In this document: positions 10,612-22,239 of the stretch, piece by piece
Position numbering within the stretch: position 1 is the first letter of the stretch
How the letters are laid out: each line of letters begins with the position of its first letter
Source of the DNA: Hermatobates lingyangjiaoensis
Taxonomy: Eukaryota; Arthropoda; Insecta; Hemiptera; Hermatobatidae
DNA length: 64,000 nucleotides
Assembly: GCA_026182355.1 (NCBI GenBank)
Contig: JAPFBL010000239.1
Coordinates: 853,001-917,000 of the forward strand
Direction of reading: 5' to 3'
Notes under the pieces: model-generated
What the model was told of the DNA's origin: nothing
Database searches by the model: none
Seen by the model: the letters and a program-made list of their open reading frames with translations, nothing else
Program-made: the position numbers and the translations under genes

Positions 10612-12605
10612 TCTTGTTGTATAGTCTCTAGTTTGTAGAGGAGAAAGATTCTCCATCTTGTCTAGCAGAGGTTGATAAAACTTAAAAAAATCCATTTTTA
10701 CCCTAACTAAATCATAATATTTATTTTCTTGTCATTAATTCATTTTCCCAAGCATTTTATTTTAAGAAAATATAACAAAAATTCATTATCATTAACTAAA
10801 CAAAAATGTCTAAGCTTTTAACTTGAGAAATGCAGATTTAATAAACAATTTCCTAACCAAACAAAACTCTTAAGCCCGCTTAACCTGCTTTCGTGTTTTA
10901 TTTGATGCCTGCTCGAAAGGCTTAGGATTATAAAAAAAAAATAAGAAAAAGTCAGCAAGAAAGAATAAATCTGGTAGAAAAAAAGGTAAAAACATTAAAA
11001 GCTTTTCAAAAAAGAAAAATATTTCCAGAAATAAATTTGAAATAATATAGTCATTGTTACACAATTACTCTATTATAAGGTATATTGTTATCAAATTTAT
11101 TTAAATCTTTCAATATATTTATTCTTACTCTCTCACATTTCATGAATATAAAACTAAATCTAAATTTAATTGTGTAACGACAAAACGAACAAGATAATAT
11201 AAAGAATTTTGTTGTTTAGTGAAAAAGAACAAGAAATGTTAGTTGGACCAACCGAATGTCACCAGCAACTCTGTTCGACATTTCGTCTTCAAAAAAATCA
11301 GAACGCAAACTTACAAGAAGGAACAAGTATGTTGCTTCAATATATTCAGACCACGAGTCGTATCATCCGACTTAAAAAGAAATATTACACTGGTCACCAC
11401 ATTGTTTAGGATGCCTAAGGTTTAAAGCTAATTTAAATTAATTCTCGGGGTGCTGGTTCCTAAAATCATACTAATTTCTGATCAGGTCAAGTTATCGGGA
11501 AATAAGGCATACTTCTAAATACATTCTAGCATCATGATTACAACTGTAAGTTGTTATTGTAATCAATGCTAAATGATTATGTTACCACAAACCTTAAAGC
11601 TTTTACATCCATTGCTGATTTTTGGAATGGAACATAAGCATGGCTACATCCTCTACTAGGCGACATTCGTTAAACAAACCAAATGTGTTTTGCTACACTT
11701 ACGGGGAATATCCATTGAAATACAAATGTATGCATATATATTTGTATACGTATTGGAAATATTTTAGTGTGATTAATGAATATGTGTCTTAAAGTTAAAT
11801 AAAAATATTGTATCCTAGATTTGTATCCTGTCTTTATTGTAGCTATCGCCTTCCTACAGAGAGGGTATATCATAGCAGGAAAACTAGACCTCATAGAGAA
11901 AAAGTGGAAGTATTTCTGGAATCAGCGTCCTTTAATTAGGGAAAAACTGTTAAAACATTTTAGGTACCATGATAATTTTTTTTGCTTGCCAGTGTTATTG
12001 AATGGAAAACTATAAAAAACTATTAATAAAATGTAGCCAACATTACGGAGGGACATAATAAAATAGATCAAGAACTGGTTGTACGAATCAACCAACAAAC
12101 TGGACTTTTAAGTAAAACGGGACAGATAAATTCGTCGAGCGCTGTCCGTCTCCCTACATCTTCTACTGAATCAATTTGAATTTGCCTTACCATTTATTTT
12201 TTTAACTCCAAAAACTTTTCTGCTAGAATCAGGGATGTGATTGAGAAATTAAACATGAAGAAGTCATGTTTAAAACTAGGAATGCAGATTGTGGAGATAT
12301 CGATAAGGAAGTTGCTAAATATGCTGACTCACTTTATTTGAAGCTAAACCAATATAAAAGACATAACTCTGAAGGCTACGGACAAAACCAAAAGACATTT
12401 AGCTTTATGGACCAATTCTGATGGTAAAATAAGAAAAGAAGTGGAAGGAAATTCGAAATAGAAGAAAGTATTTCAGAGCATCTAAACCCTCAGAGTGGTC
12501 AATTTAGATTGATGGAGAAGAGGAATCCTTGGCGACTTTAAGAAGGGGATAGTCATGTCAGTAGGTAGTGATTGTACCACAAAGATGAGTCTTTTTTTCT
12601 TTTTT
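10612..12605. other. AT-rich DNA, no supported gene
   Basis: Long AT-rich span. The frame at 10870-11064 (minus) is Phe/Leu-rich low complexity, and the paired frames at 11209-11425 overlap in two phases with no domain. Short frames at 11670-12015 are likewise unsupported. Confidence 0.5.
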
Positions 12606-12914
12606 TTATTGTTTAAACTCATCCCCTAGCGAGTGATGACGTCAACATTTACCGGCTTTTAGTTTCATCGGTACTCGTAATGTACAGATTCTATGTTTTG
12701 CCTAACTCAAGTGCATTTCGAGTAGGGATTTTAAACGAGTACTTGACATCGTACAGGCTCGGGAACCGACAGCTTAACGTCCTCTCTGAGGAACGGCGTA
12801 CCTTCCGCTTGAATAAATCGAGAGCCAGTTGAGAATAGAACCCTAGACTATTAAAACTAGGCTATTTACTACCAGCCTAGAAACGAGTGCATTAACCACT
12901 GAGCTAACCTAGCC
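12606..12914 (-). mobile_element. tRNA-derived SINE, tail type A
   Basis: Minus-strand copy from TTTAAACTCATCCCCTAGCG (tail) to GAGCTAACCTAGCC (head). It has a small internal duplication (TAAAACTAGGCTATTTACTA at about 12856-12876) beside the B box. Confidence 0.75.
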
Positions 12915-12959
12915 CTCTAGTTCAAGTCTTAGTTTTATGAAAAATAAATTGTAAGTAGT

Positions 12960-13110
12960 AGTAGATCAATGTACATAAAGAAACACAGAGAAATACCGTC
13001 TCTGTACCAGTGCGCTTGGTTTCCCTCTCTTATCTCCCCTGAAGACGGTTCAAACCAAAAATTAGAGACTGTAAGTGTGTGTTTTTAATTTCTCTGATTT
13101 TTTTTATGTA
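12960..13110 (+). repeat. Hairpin repeat, CTGAAGACGGTT family
   Basis: Contains CUGAAGA-C-GGU-ucaa-ACC-AAAA at 13039-13060 followed by ATTAGAGACTGTAAGTGTGT. Flanks GTACATAAAGAAACA and TTTTTATGTACATTGAAC are inverted copies of each other. It ends in TATATA-rich sequence. The same unit occurs at 14270-14490, 35200, 35362 and 39266. Confidence 0.65.
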
Positions 13111-13119
13111 CATTGAACT

Positions 13120-13875
13120 ATATATGTATATATAATATATATATAATGAGAGAAGACAATTGTTACACATAAAAGTGGGAGTTAATTTTTATGACATTTC
13201 ACTTTTTATTGAAGGACCATCACTGTTTACTAAAGTGGGTGTATCATCACTAAAGAGCTGTTGTAAGTCAGTAAGTAGTTCTTACATTTGATTGTTTTCT
13301 AAATTATTTATAAAAGAAATTCCTAGATTTATAGGATTTAGTAAATTTAATATTCAGTTTATCGTTAAAATTTAATACCGCATTTAATTTTTTCTCATTT
13401 ATTTTCTTTTGTTTACGACTGCAAAAATTCCTTAATTAAACACTGTTTAACAAACTTTTACTGGAGGGTTGTCTAGTCAGAAAGTGAACTATAAAATCCA
13501 ATGTTTGAAAAATTTATTTTTTAATTTTCAACCATAGAGGAAAAAATCTAGAGTGGTAAACAATCAACTTTAGTAGAAGTAAATATAATTCAGACTTCTT
13601 AGGAATATGGTATAATATATAATGTCCCATTTAGGCATAATAAATGTTTAAATGGCAGATGTGTATTAGTCTTTCATTCTTGGAGTCAGCCCAGACAGTC
13701 ATTGATCCACTTATCAAATATATATGCTTATTTTTTTACATTACCACTGATGAATATAATATCATAAGTATAGGTACAGCAGTAATAACATTTTTTAAAA
13801 GCGAAAGTTACGAAATATGTAATCTCTTACAGGATAACATGGCTTTTGTTCCATGTTTATAAATATATACATAAA
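13120..13875. other. No gene recognised
   Basis: AT-rich, beginning with TA-rich repeats near 13125-13145. The frame at 13644-13862 (72 codons) has no known domain and chance-like composition. Confidence 0.45.
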
Positions 13876-13879
13876 TGAT

Positions 13880-14034
13880 CAGGCCACAATATGAAACGGG
13901 AAAACAGGACTAAGATCTTTCAACCGTAACAAGCGGTCTTCGTCAGAGTCAAAAACCCAACTCTGACGAAGACCGCTTATTACGGTTGAAGGAACATAGC
14001 CTTGTTTTCCCATTTCATATTGTGGTTTGATCAT
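13880..14034. repeat. Palindrome, CTGACGAAGACCG hairpin family
   Basis: Arms with ACAATATGAAACGGGAAAAC inverted as CCATTTCATATTGTGG. Each arm carries CUGACGA-A-GACCG...CGGUU-GAAAG (minus 13945-13917; plus 13963-13991), a 5-bp stem. The same unit is paired or single at 16225, 32636, 39085 and 57905. Confidence 0.85.
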
Positions 14035-14069
14035 TGATTGTTATTTTACGTGTTTATGTGAAATCTTGC

Positions 14070-14213
<144 letters not shown>

Positions 14214-14269
14214 TACTTTTTCGTTGCAAATACGATCCAAAACGGACAAATATAGTTCAATATAGACGA

Positions 14270-14490
14270 AGAAACATAGAGAAATCAAGAGAACACACTT
14301 ACAGTCTCTAATTTTCGGTTTGAACCGTCTTCAGGAGAGATAAGAGAGGGAAACCAGGTTTCCAACCGTCTCTGAACCAGTGCGCTTGATTTCCCTCTCT
14401 TATCTCTCCTGAAGACGGTTCAAACCAAAAATTAGAGACTGTAAGCGTGTTCTCTTGATTTCTCTATGTTTCTTTGTCTATATTGAACTA
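14270..14490. repeat. Palindrome, CTGAAGACGGTT hairpin family
   Basis: Inverted arms CACTTACAGTCTCTAATTTT and AAAATTAGAGACTGTAAGCG enclose opposing motifs. The minus copy (14334-14312) retains CUGAAGA-C-GGUUcAAACC-GAAAA; the plus copy (14409-14431) has AAAA in place of GAAA. The ends repeat TTGAACTATAT and TATAGTTCAATA next to TA tracts. Confidence 0.8.
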
Positions 14491-14499
14491 TATATATAT

Positions 14500-15456
14500 A
14501 ATCTTCTCAACCACCATGAAATTGATGGAGACCTAAGAAATGGATAAAATCATGCTGCAGTGAGAAAGCAAACCCATACTGACTGCTGAGATATTGTCTG
14601 AATGTCAACCAAAATTTGGGGTTTCTTAATAAAGTGTCACTGGCAACAGGTCACGTGTTCCTGAGCAAGAGGTAGAAATGAAATTTGTATAAAAGACGGA
14701 GACGAAGGTGTTGATTAAGAAGGCCTGAGGAAGTGGGTTTATTAGGGCCAGAACCTGAGCAGAATAAAAAGGTTTTTTTTTTTCTCTATCATCACTATTC
14801 CTTTCATGCTCTGCAGTCCTAATGAATAACTTTCACTTCCCAAATCATCTTTGTCTTTTATTCGAAAAGGTCAGAAACAATCACATTTACTTTAATTAAA
14901 TCAGTATAACAGTCAACTACTAATAAAAGTAAACACTATAAGGTTAAAAGAACGCAGGAGTATATAACTTCATATCGTGCTAAAGTACTATATCTTAGAC
15001 AACTTAAAAAAAAACTGAAGACGAAAAAACTACAGACACATTAAGAAAGATAGACATAATATGTATGTATGAGTAAAGAAAAATTCTCTTATAAATCGGA
15101 ATGCGACAAACTGGACACAAAACGAGTTCAACATATAAATAAGTACAGATAAAGAAACACAGTTAATACATTTTGATTCGTTAAATAGTTTTTCTATCTT
15201 TACAGAGTAATTACATAATTAAACCAATAATGAAAAAAAACGATCATAATTGGATCTAATATTACAACTGACCACATTACTTCTGAATCAGTTATAACTG
15301 AAATGAACCAGTTATAATGGAACTGAACCAGTTATAACCGAACTAAAATAACTAAACTATTACAGTTCAAACTAAAGTTATAACTGAACTTATTACAACT
15401 GAACCGATTGATTTTTTTTAATAAGCGAATGCATTTCATGCATTAGTGAAAATCAA
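14500..15456. other. No gene recognised
   Basis: Mixed sequence with a short tandem-like block of CAGTTATAA(C/T)(T/C)GAAC at about 15289-15400 (five or so degenerate copies). Nothing coding is supported. Confidence 0.5.
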
Positions 15457-15470
15457 ATTTTGATTTTGAG

Positions 15471-15838
15471 GGGGTCAGGTTAGCTCAGTTTTTAACGTAC
15501 TCTCCTCTGAACTGGAGGATCAGGGGTTCAATCCCCACTTGGTCTTCGATTTATTAACGAGGGGGGTGAATAAATCTGAGCACGTCGTTTGTTGGAAAAG
15601 GGTCGCTAAACCATCTGTCCTGAGCATGTACAGTGTCAAGTTCTCCTTAATGATCCCCTCTACGTACACATTGAGTTAAACAAAATTTAGAACTTACAAT
15701 GTAGACTGAACAGGTAATGTGGCTCACCCATTACGACAATGGGTGCCAAATAATAAATGAGCCACAATCTCCGCCCTTAGAACAGCACTAAAAGGTGAAA
15801 GCCTTATAACTGTGGCGGTTGAATCAAAAACAAACAAC
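15471..15838 (+). mobile_element. tRNA-derived SINE, tail type C, with target duplication
   Basis: The SINE is framed by a perfect 14-bp duplication, ATTTTGATTTTGAG, at 15457-15470 and 15839-15852. The tRNA head (GTCAGGTTAGCTCAG, GGTTCAATCCCCACTTGG) and body are shared with types A and B. The tail differs: GTGGCTCACCCATT then AATGGGTGCC and TGAGCCAC, which can fold into two nested stems. The duplication marks retroposition through a LINE. Confidence 0.9.
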
Positions 15839-15852
15839 ATTTTGATTTTGAG

Positions 15853-16224
15853 TTGATTTTGAGATAAAGAACAAGATAGACAGAAAAAATCACGCTGGAA
15901 ATGCTTTATATAAAAAAGGACCGTAACTCCATTAGCTGTTAAGGTACCTAGTCAATTTGAACAGTGTGTATTGAGTCCTATTACGTTGATTTTCCAAAAG
16001 CTTTTCATTAAAAGATAGTCAGTTTTTTGTAATTTTACTGAATAATATTCTTTGACTGCTTCGTGACAATTCATTTCTAGATTACTTATGTATTGTTTCA
16101 GCTAAGCTTGCATATGAATATCATAGATCTTCCGTCGGTAAGTGCAGTGACCCTCATTTGCCATTCATTTCAGTTTTCATCGACTCAGTTTCAATGACTG
16201 ATTGTATGTATGTATGTACAATAA
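15853..16224. other. No gene recognised
   Basis: AT-rich sequence without repeats or frames that I can assign. Confidence 0.5.
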
Positions 16225-16435
16225 AAAGATTTCACATAAACATGTGAAATAACAATCAATGGTCAAACCACAATAGGAAAAGGGAAAACAAGACTAAGAT
16301 CTTTCAACCGTAACAAGCGGTCTTCGTCAGAGTCAAAACAGAGTCAAAAGTTAGGTTTTGACTCTGACGAAGACCACTTGTTACGGTTGAAAGATCTTAG
16401 TCTTGTTTTCCCATTTCTTATTGTGGTTTGATCAT
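16225..16435. repeat. Palindrome, CTGACGAAGACCG hairpin family
   Basis: Inverted arms from TTTCACATAAACATGTG/AACAATCAATGGTCAAAC to TGTGGTTTGATCATTG. Opposed motifs lie at 16330-16302 (minus) and 16364-16392 (plus). The small centre holds a duplicated GAGTCAAAA. Confidence 0.8.
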
Positions 16436-17087
16436 TGCATGTATGTACAGGTAGATTCCTGATCCCAATATCAATGTCACTTTGAGAGCTTCAGAACAAG
16501 CACTTATTTGTCTCCTGGGAGATAGGTCGCCTGTTGGACCTAACCACAAAACTTAATTATTCTTTATTAGTATTTATTCAGTATTTTTAAACAATTTTGT
16601 TTACTTATTTATTTTTCATTTATTGTTTCTTTTTAATTAGCTTTTAATGCTTTATTTAATTTTAAAATATTTTTATTTATTATATATATTTGTCATTATT
16701 TACCCTTGTTTCCCCAGTGTCCTCAAGTTGGCAACACTGATTGAGTACCTCTTCAATTAGATTCCATTTCAATTCTCACTTGTCTTCGGAGCGACTCACA
16801 TCTCTCTAACTAATGAGACAGTAAACATATACTAATAAGTTTTTGTTATCTTTTTTATGTTTGTTTTTTTTTCTATAAATTTAGTTTTTATAGAAATATA
16901 TGGAGAACTATTGATAAAAGTATCTACTGTGAAATAGGAACAAAATAAAATTTTATCAGGACTCGGTCAGTTCTTTAAGTTTAAACTAAACTCTCATTGT
17001 CAACGTTTCAGCCTACAAAACAGATGAAATATACATTGGTTCAAGAAAGTGAGGAAACAAGAGTATTTCTTCATATACACCCAAGGG
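16436..17087. other. AT-rich DNA with one decayed PLE-like terminus
   Basis: Minus strand 17015-16966 reads GAAACGTTGACAATGAGAG then GAACTGACCGAGTCC. This matches the terminus at 42530-42620 and 56858-56945 but lacks its upstream hairpin. The rest is AT-rich with nothing recognised. Confidence 0.5.
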
Positions 17088-17325
17088 GTTCTTGAGGATT
17101 TTGGTCATAAACATACAACTCCTGATTATAAACCGACGTTTGGCTAAAGATTGTTTGGCATTTTCAAGGCTTGTTTTAGAGGAAACTCTGTTATGATGCA
17201 GCTAGATAAACGCATGGACTGGTAAATAGTGTTTCCTCTAAAACAAGCCTTGAAAATGCCAAACAACTTTTGGCGAAACGTCGGCTTACAATCAGGAGTT
17301 GTATGTTTATGACCAAAGTCGGTCA
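17088..17325. repeat. Palindrome, GCCAAACAAC hairpin family
   Basis: Inverted arms GGTCATAAACATACAACTCC and GGAGTTGTATGTTTATGACC. Motifs UUGAAAA-U-GCCAAAcaacuUUUGGC-GAAACGUCGGC lie at 17249-17284 (plus) and, mutated, at 17168-17134 (minus). Same family as 3225 and 35810-36259. Confidence 0.85.
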
Positions 17326-17397
17326 TAAATTGTTTTGTATTTTGTATTGTTTTGTTTTTGTATTGTATTGTTTTGTACTTAGTGTTCGAAACGCCGT

Positions 17398-17880
17398 ATA
17401 CTGGCATCTATCCCACTTCAAATCACATTGACTTGTTGCAGTGGCATAGCAAGGGAGGGGGTGGTCCTCCCCCAGAGATACGTTCCAAGGAGCGGCATTT
17501 TGATTGAGAAAAATAGAAAATAGAAAAAAAATATAAAAAACTAACAAAAATTCTGAAAATTTATACTAAAATTAGTTTTTAAGGTCGTAATTGTTTTTAT
17601 ATTCTATGTGTATAATACTGTTTTTAAACGGATTTTTCTAGTGTGATATTTACAAATTAAAAAAATGAATTAATATTGAAATTTTTCAAAACTAAGTGTT
17701 CGAAAAAACATCTACAATTTAAAAATTGTTATTCATATTTACTGCATTTCAGATGTAACTTGAAGGTTAACATTGAGGTTCAAAATGCGTGGTCGTTTGG
17801 TAAAAATCTTTTTTTTTCCACCATGCAGAGACTTCAGGTTTCTTCTCCTTTTTTTTTTTAAACACTATAAAACTACCCTT
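17398..17880 (+). repeat. MITE-like repeat (CAGTGGCATAGC family)
   Basis: Begins TACTGGCATCTATCCCACTT, then TTGCAGTGGCATAGCAAGGG and a G-rich/C-rich pair (GAGGGGGTGGTCCTCCCCC). A long AT-rich part includes CTAGTGTGATATTTACAAAT. It aligns throughout with 20578-20900, and in part with 23595-23812 (minus) and 1656-1772 (minus). The frame at 17676-17861 is internal to it. Superfamily uncertain; CAGTGGCG-type ends suggest hAT. Confidence 0.65.
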
Positions 17881-19050
17881 GTTGTCAGTATTAAGGACAC
17901 GATTGTAAATGATGTCAGCAGTCCGGGGTGCATTATTCTGATTAGCTAGTCAATGACATTGGGGTTGTTCAGCATCCCTTGTTACTGTATTGCTATGCCC
18001 AGCCTGTCATGACTTTACTGTCAAAACTATTATTCTAGTTTCGTATTATTTCTAAATAAATTATCTCTAACTCAAACGGTCTTGATAACCGAATCAAATC
18101 AGGCCACGGTGATAAACTCCCTGCTTTCAAATACCCCACACATTATTCCTCATATATTAAAATATTAATATTCAATTCATTAAAAAATTCATTTTTCATG
18201 ATAATTTAAATAATATCAGTTAAAATATAAATACACTTGTATTCCTTTATTTTCCAATTAATTTTTAGTATTTCTTCATTTTTCATATTTCTATAGTAAT
18301 TAATATTTAAATTTATTCTGATTAAAGTTTATCAAATGTTTTTTATAAAATTTACTTGAAACAGTTATAAAGTTTTAAATTTTATTCAATTTTCAAAAAT
18401 TCTGTACTGTTCATCGATTATATTTGTTTGTTTAAGCAGTTTTAAGTTTAATTATTTTATTGTTTATAAGTTAAATTTATTTCAAACTTATTTCATTTCA
18501 ATTCAAATGAGTTTGTAATCATTTTTAAAAAGGTTAGTCTATTTTAACTAAAATAAAATGCAATGCCAATATATTGGCATACATATGTATTTATAATAGT
18601 CTTCAATATTAGTAACAATTTTTTTTTTATTAATTACTTGATTCGTTAAAATAATTATTACATTCTAAAAGTGATTTAAAATTTTTCAACAACTTGATGA
18701 ATTATAGTTAAAAGAATAATAATTTTGATTTAACTAGAGAAAAAAAGGATATATTTTATTAAACTTGCTTTAAAAAAAATTAAGACTTGTATTATTGGAA
18801 TTTAAATATATTATACTTTAAACAATTTCCTTTTTACTCTATCTGTTTTGGAAGATGATAATTGTCAAGAACGTACAGTTTAAGTGATTTTTGACTAATT
18901 TTTATGTAGGTTCTTTATAACAGACGCGTCCAGTATTTGGCAAAATTTAAGATACATTATAAATTTATATTCTAATGCTAATTTCTGAAGTGCTAACTGC
19001 CTTACAGTGTATGAAAACTGATACGAAAGTCCAATTCGTGATATTAGGTT
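17881..19050. other. AT-rich DNA, nothing recognised
   Basis: One of the most AT-rich parts of the window; only homopolymer-rich sequence and chance frames. Confidence 0.6.
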
Positions 19051-19051
19051 A

Positions 19052-19713
19052 GGTTAGGTTGGAGTGGCAATGCCATACGAGAACATACATAGTCCGAACA
19101 TGTACGAAATAGACTGCGTCTTCCCGAATACAGAAACATACATTGGTCCTTTGTGATACCAATAAAAAAAGATTGACTCTCCATTGAGAGTCCTAAATTT
19201 TGCCTAATTCAAGTGTATTTAGAGTAAGGATCATAAAAGAGTACCTTGATACCGTATTGGCTCAGGACCGACGGTTTAATATCCCCTGTGCGGGCCCGCC
19301 TCCGCGTGGTCACTTCGGGCACTTTGCAGTGATTCAAAGTTGCTAAAGGGCAGCACGTTAAACTAGTCGGCCTGATTTGATTTTGGTGGTTATATGGCTG
19401 AGAACACATATAAAGTCAAAACAGGTTTAATATCCCCTGTGCGGGCCCGCCTCCGCGTGGTCACTTCGGGCACTTTGCTGTGATTCAAAGTGGCTAAAGG
19501 GCAGCACGTTAAACTAGTCGGCCTGATTTGATTTTGGTGGTTATATGGCTGAGAACACATATAAAGTCAAAACAGGTTTAATATCCCCTCTGGTAGGGGA
19601 CATGCTCAGATTTATTCACCTCTCATGTGAAATAAATCAAGGGCCAAAGTGGCTATCGAACCCGTGACCTACCAGTTCAAAGGCGAGGACCTTAACCACT
19701 GAGCTAACTGGCA
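19052..19713 (-). mobile_element. tRNA-derived SINE, tail type B, with nested insert
   Basis: Minus-strand SINE whose head ends at 19713 (CCAGTTAGCTCAGTGG on the minus strand). The body is split at GGTTTAATATCCCCT by two tandem copies of a 136-bp insert (19288-19574), and the SINE resumes on either side of them. The tail (TTGAGAGTCCT... TATCACAAAGGACCAATG) is type B. Confidence 0.75.
19273..19589 (+). mobile_element. 136-bp retroposon, tandemly duplicated in a SINE
   Basis: The target GGTTTAATATCCCCT appears three times (19273, 19424, 19575), separated by two copies of a GC-richer unit. Each unit starts GTGCGGGCCCGCC and ends ATAAAGTCAAAACA. The copies differ at a few sites (CTTTGCAGTG against CTTTGCTGTG). 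Taking the end as CAAAACAGG gives a 13-bp target duplication, as for the 50-bp units at 247 and 21497. A divergent relative lies at 50096-50205. The array probably arose by unequal crossing-over between target duplications. Confidence 0.7.
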
Positions 19714-19779
19714 CCCCCTAGTTGTGATACTAACAGGTCATAGATAAATAAAATAAAATATGAATGTTATAGGATATTA

Positions 19780-19865
19780 TTATCAAGCGTCGTACCTCGT
19801 CTATCGCTGGTGAAGTAACCCAACCGGCGATAGACTCCACCAACCATAGACGAGGTATGTTATAA
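19780..19865. repeat. Hairpin with CATACCTCGT-type ends
   Basis: CGTACCTCGTCTATCGC and CTATAGACGAGGTATG-type arms are inverted around a short loop with a second inner pair (CTATCGCTGG/CCGGCGATAG). The outer arms resemble the ends of the palindromes at 7807 and 36636. Confidence 0.5.
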
Positions 19866-19912
19866 CATATAAATAAGGTATTGTTTTCTTAACCACAATT
19901 ACTAATAAACAC

Positions 19913-20140
19913 TTTTTCTTCTTCTTGGAGTTTCGTCAAGGTTAATATATAGAATCACCTTTTCGCCAACGTTTCGTCTTTATTTTAAGACATCCTCATG
20001 GCCAAAAACTAACAAAAAACTGGACAAATATCCATTGATTTTTGTTAGTTTATAGCTCTGAAGATGTCTTCAAATAAAGACGAAACGTTGGCGAAAAGGT
20101 GATTCCATATGTTAACCCTGGTCAAACTCCATGAAGAAGA
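19913..20140. repeat. Palindrome, CTGAAGATGTCTT hairpin family
   Basis: Arms TTTCTTCTTCTTGGAGTTTC and its inverse close the element. Plus motif 20058-20091 reads CUGAAGA-U-GUCUU-caaaua-AAGAC-GAAACGUUGG with a perfect 5-bp stem; minus motif 19998-19968 is its partner. A caaaua-type loop and GAAAC end also occur in known hammerhead ribozymes, but the extra U before the stem is not canonical. Confidence 0.85.
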
Positions 20141-20577
20141 AAAACTGTTTATAGGGTATAAATTTTATAAGATTTATCAGATAATAATATCTTATTTACT
20201 AACCTCTGTGTCATGTATAAATGTTATAATTTAGCGTAATTATTAAGGTTGATGTTAAGGATTATAAACTGTAGTATAGTGAATAGATTTCCTTTTTTAT
20301 GTTAGGACTATTCAGCAGCCGTGGTGACTTTGTTTGAATCGCAAGGGTTATTCATCTATTGGTATCGACGTAATAACAGATCAGTCCTGCTCTGGGGCAT
20401 CACACCAGCAGTAATGTTTTAAATCCCGGTGGCCATGTGTTAGATTTAAATCAGGCGACGAGAGGGGAAAGGGCTCACAGGACCTGCGTCCCTTCAAGGA
20501 CTCCACTACCTACCTTTTGTCTCTTTTGTACCAGCAGCTGCAGCTCCCCAAGTCTGTCTGCATCCACCTGGACATTT
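20141..20577. other. No gene recognised
   Basis: Mixed sequence. The block GGCGACGAGAGGGGAAAGGG (20454) is GC-richer, but I find no match to a known family. Confidence 0.45.
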
Positions 20578-20900
20578 TTATACTGACATCTATTCCATTT
20601 CAAATCACATTGACTTGTTGCAGCGGCATGGCAAGGGAGGGGGTGGTCCACCCCCAGAGATACGAGCCAAGGGGTGGCATTTCGAGGGGGGGGGGGGAAA
20701 TAGAAAATAGAAAAAAATTATAAAAAGCTAACAAAAAATCAGAAAATGTATACTAAAATGAATTTTCAAGGTCATAATTCTTTTTATATTCCATGTATAT
20801 ACTCTTTTTACACCGATTTTTCTAGTGTGATATTTACAAATTAAAAAAATGAATTTTTTTAAATTTTTCAAAACTAATCTTTCAACTAGGTTGAAAATTA
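20578..20900 (+). repeat. MITE-like repeat (CAGTGGCATAGC family)
   Basis: Aligns with 17398-17880 from ACTGACATCTATTCCATTTC through GCAGCGGCATGGCAAGGG and a run of twelve Gs (20686-20697) to CTAGTGTGATATTTAC. The G run has expanded relative to the sister copy. Confidence 0.65.
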
Positions 20901-22239
20901 ATTATGTTTGTTTGCGTAGGCAGTAAATTTAATGTAACCATTTTTTTTATAATTTGAATTATTATTTTTTCTTTTGTAAAACCTTTGGTTTTCTTTCTTG
21001 ACGACTGTATATGTACACGAGTACTGTAATAAGATAAACGTCTGGGACTAATAACAGCAGTCTAAAATTCGATCCTTGATTGTAATTCCATGAAAATAAA
21101 TATTTTTAGGACTTTTTAGAATTTTGAAGGTTAAACAGATATCAGGGGCGCGGGGGGAGCAAATTTTACGACCCCCGGTCGACAAAAATAGACTTGTTGA
21201 GAACGGGGCGACTCTCAAATATATCTTTTTGATTTGTTAGCTCTTTCCTGTTTAATAACTTAAATCAAGGCTTCAACAAATATAAGATCGTAATTAATTT
21301 ACGCTTGTAATAACTCTCTATCGTGATAACTTGCAAAGCTGGTGTGCTGTCTTATTTTTATCCTCATTCATGTAGAAATGCATAAAGGATCACTGGAGTA
21401 ATTCTTATGAAAGAGAAGATTAAAACAAGCATTTGAAGGATAAATATAAATCAGTACATTAAAATTTCACGACATCTATGTGGTATAACTCCATTATCCG
21501 TGGTATAGCCCAAAGGCATAGGCACACGGCAATAAACCAAAACAGGTATAACTCCATTAAAATGGTTTGAATTATTAAATCAAACAAACACCAGTTACAG
21601 TTTCTATTTGCTGATTACTCATGAGTCATTCACAATAGCATTTCAAGTAATGCGTCTGACTTTACCCAAATGACCTTATTTGCTAAGTTCTGACTCCCTG
21701 AGAGTCATGTCTGGATCCCCAGACATGACCAACAATCGAGTATTGATCACCAGTCCTAAAGCAAGCAAACACGCTACCAAGTAACCTTTGACCCTTAAAG
21801 TCATCAAAAATAAAACTAACTTTTTTTTTAAGCCAAGGTATTATGATAACTTATCTAATGTATACCAATAATGTTAACACAATTTGAATAATGTTACCTT
21901 ATATAATGGATACTAATGTATATGAACAGTCTTTGAAATAACAGCTGAGCCCACGATAACTGTATGACTGGGCTGTAAGCAGCATATTCAATGCAGCCAT
22001 CACCACTGCTTCCAAAACGAATTGTTTTTGTTTTCGAAAGGAGGAAATTCAAAATAACCACTTCGTTTGAAATTTAAAATTTGCTATATAAGTAATGCAA
22101 ACAAACAGTAAAGAGCTCTAAAAGAGGACTAGTTCTAAGAATTTCAACTTGTAATGTCCTTTATTTGAAAAAAATACTACGGTTTATCAAGTTTATTTTT
22201 ATTGCGTTTATTATTCAGTTAATGTTCATTTGTTTGTTG
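20901..22239. other. Mostly unrecognised; possible far end of the same MITE family
   Basis: The block TTTTTAGAATTTTGAAGGTTAAACAG with a GGCGCGGGGGGAGC tail (21110-21165) resembles 47460-47525 and may be the other end of this MITE family. A near-perfect hairpin GTCATGTCTGG/CCAGACATGAC lies at 21703-21728. Otherwise nothing coding. Confidence 0.45.
21497..21546 (+). mobile_element. 50-bp retroposon with 13-bp target duplication
   Basis: Flanked by perfect 13-bp repeats TATAACTCCATTA (21484-21496 and 21547-21559). It starts TCCGTGGTATAGCC and ends CCAAAACAGG. It differs from the minus-strand copy at 247-296 by about two changes. Both start at the same base, which argues for a real 5' end or a shared source rather than random truncation. 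Confidence 0.75.

Noticed and set aside
10870..11064. Small membrane protein rich in Phe and Leu
   Set aside because: Composition follows an AT/purine-rich stretch; no homologue recognised and no flanking gene signals.
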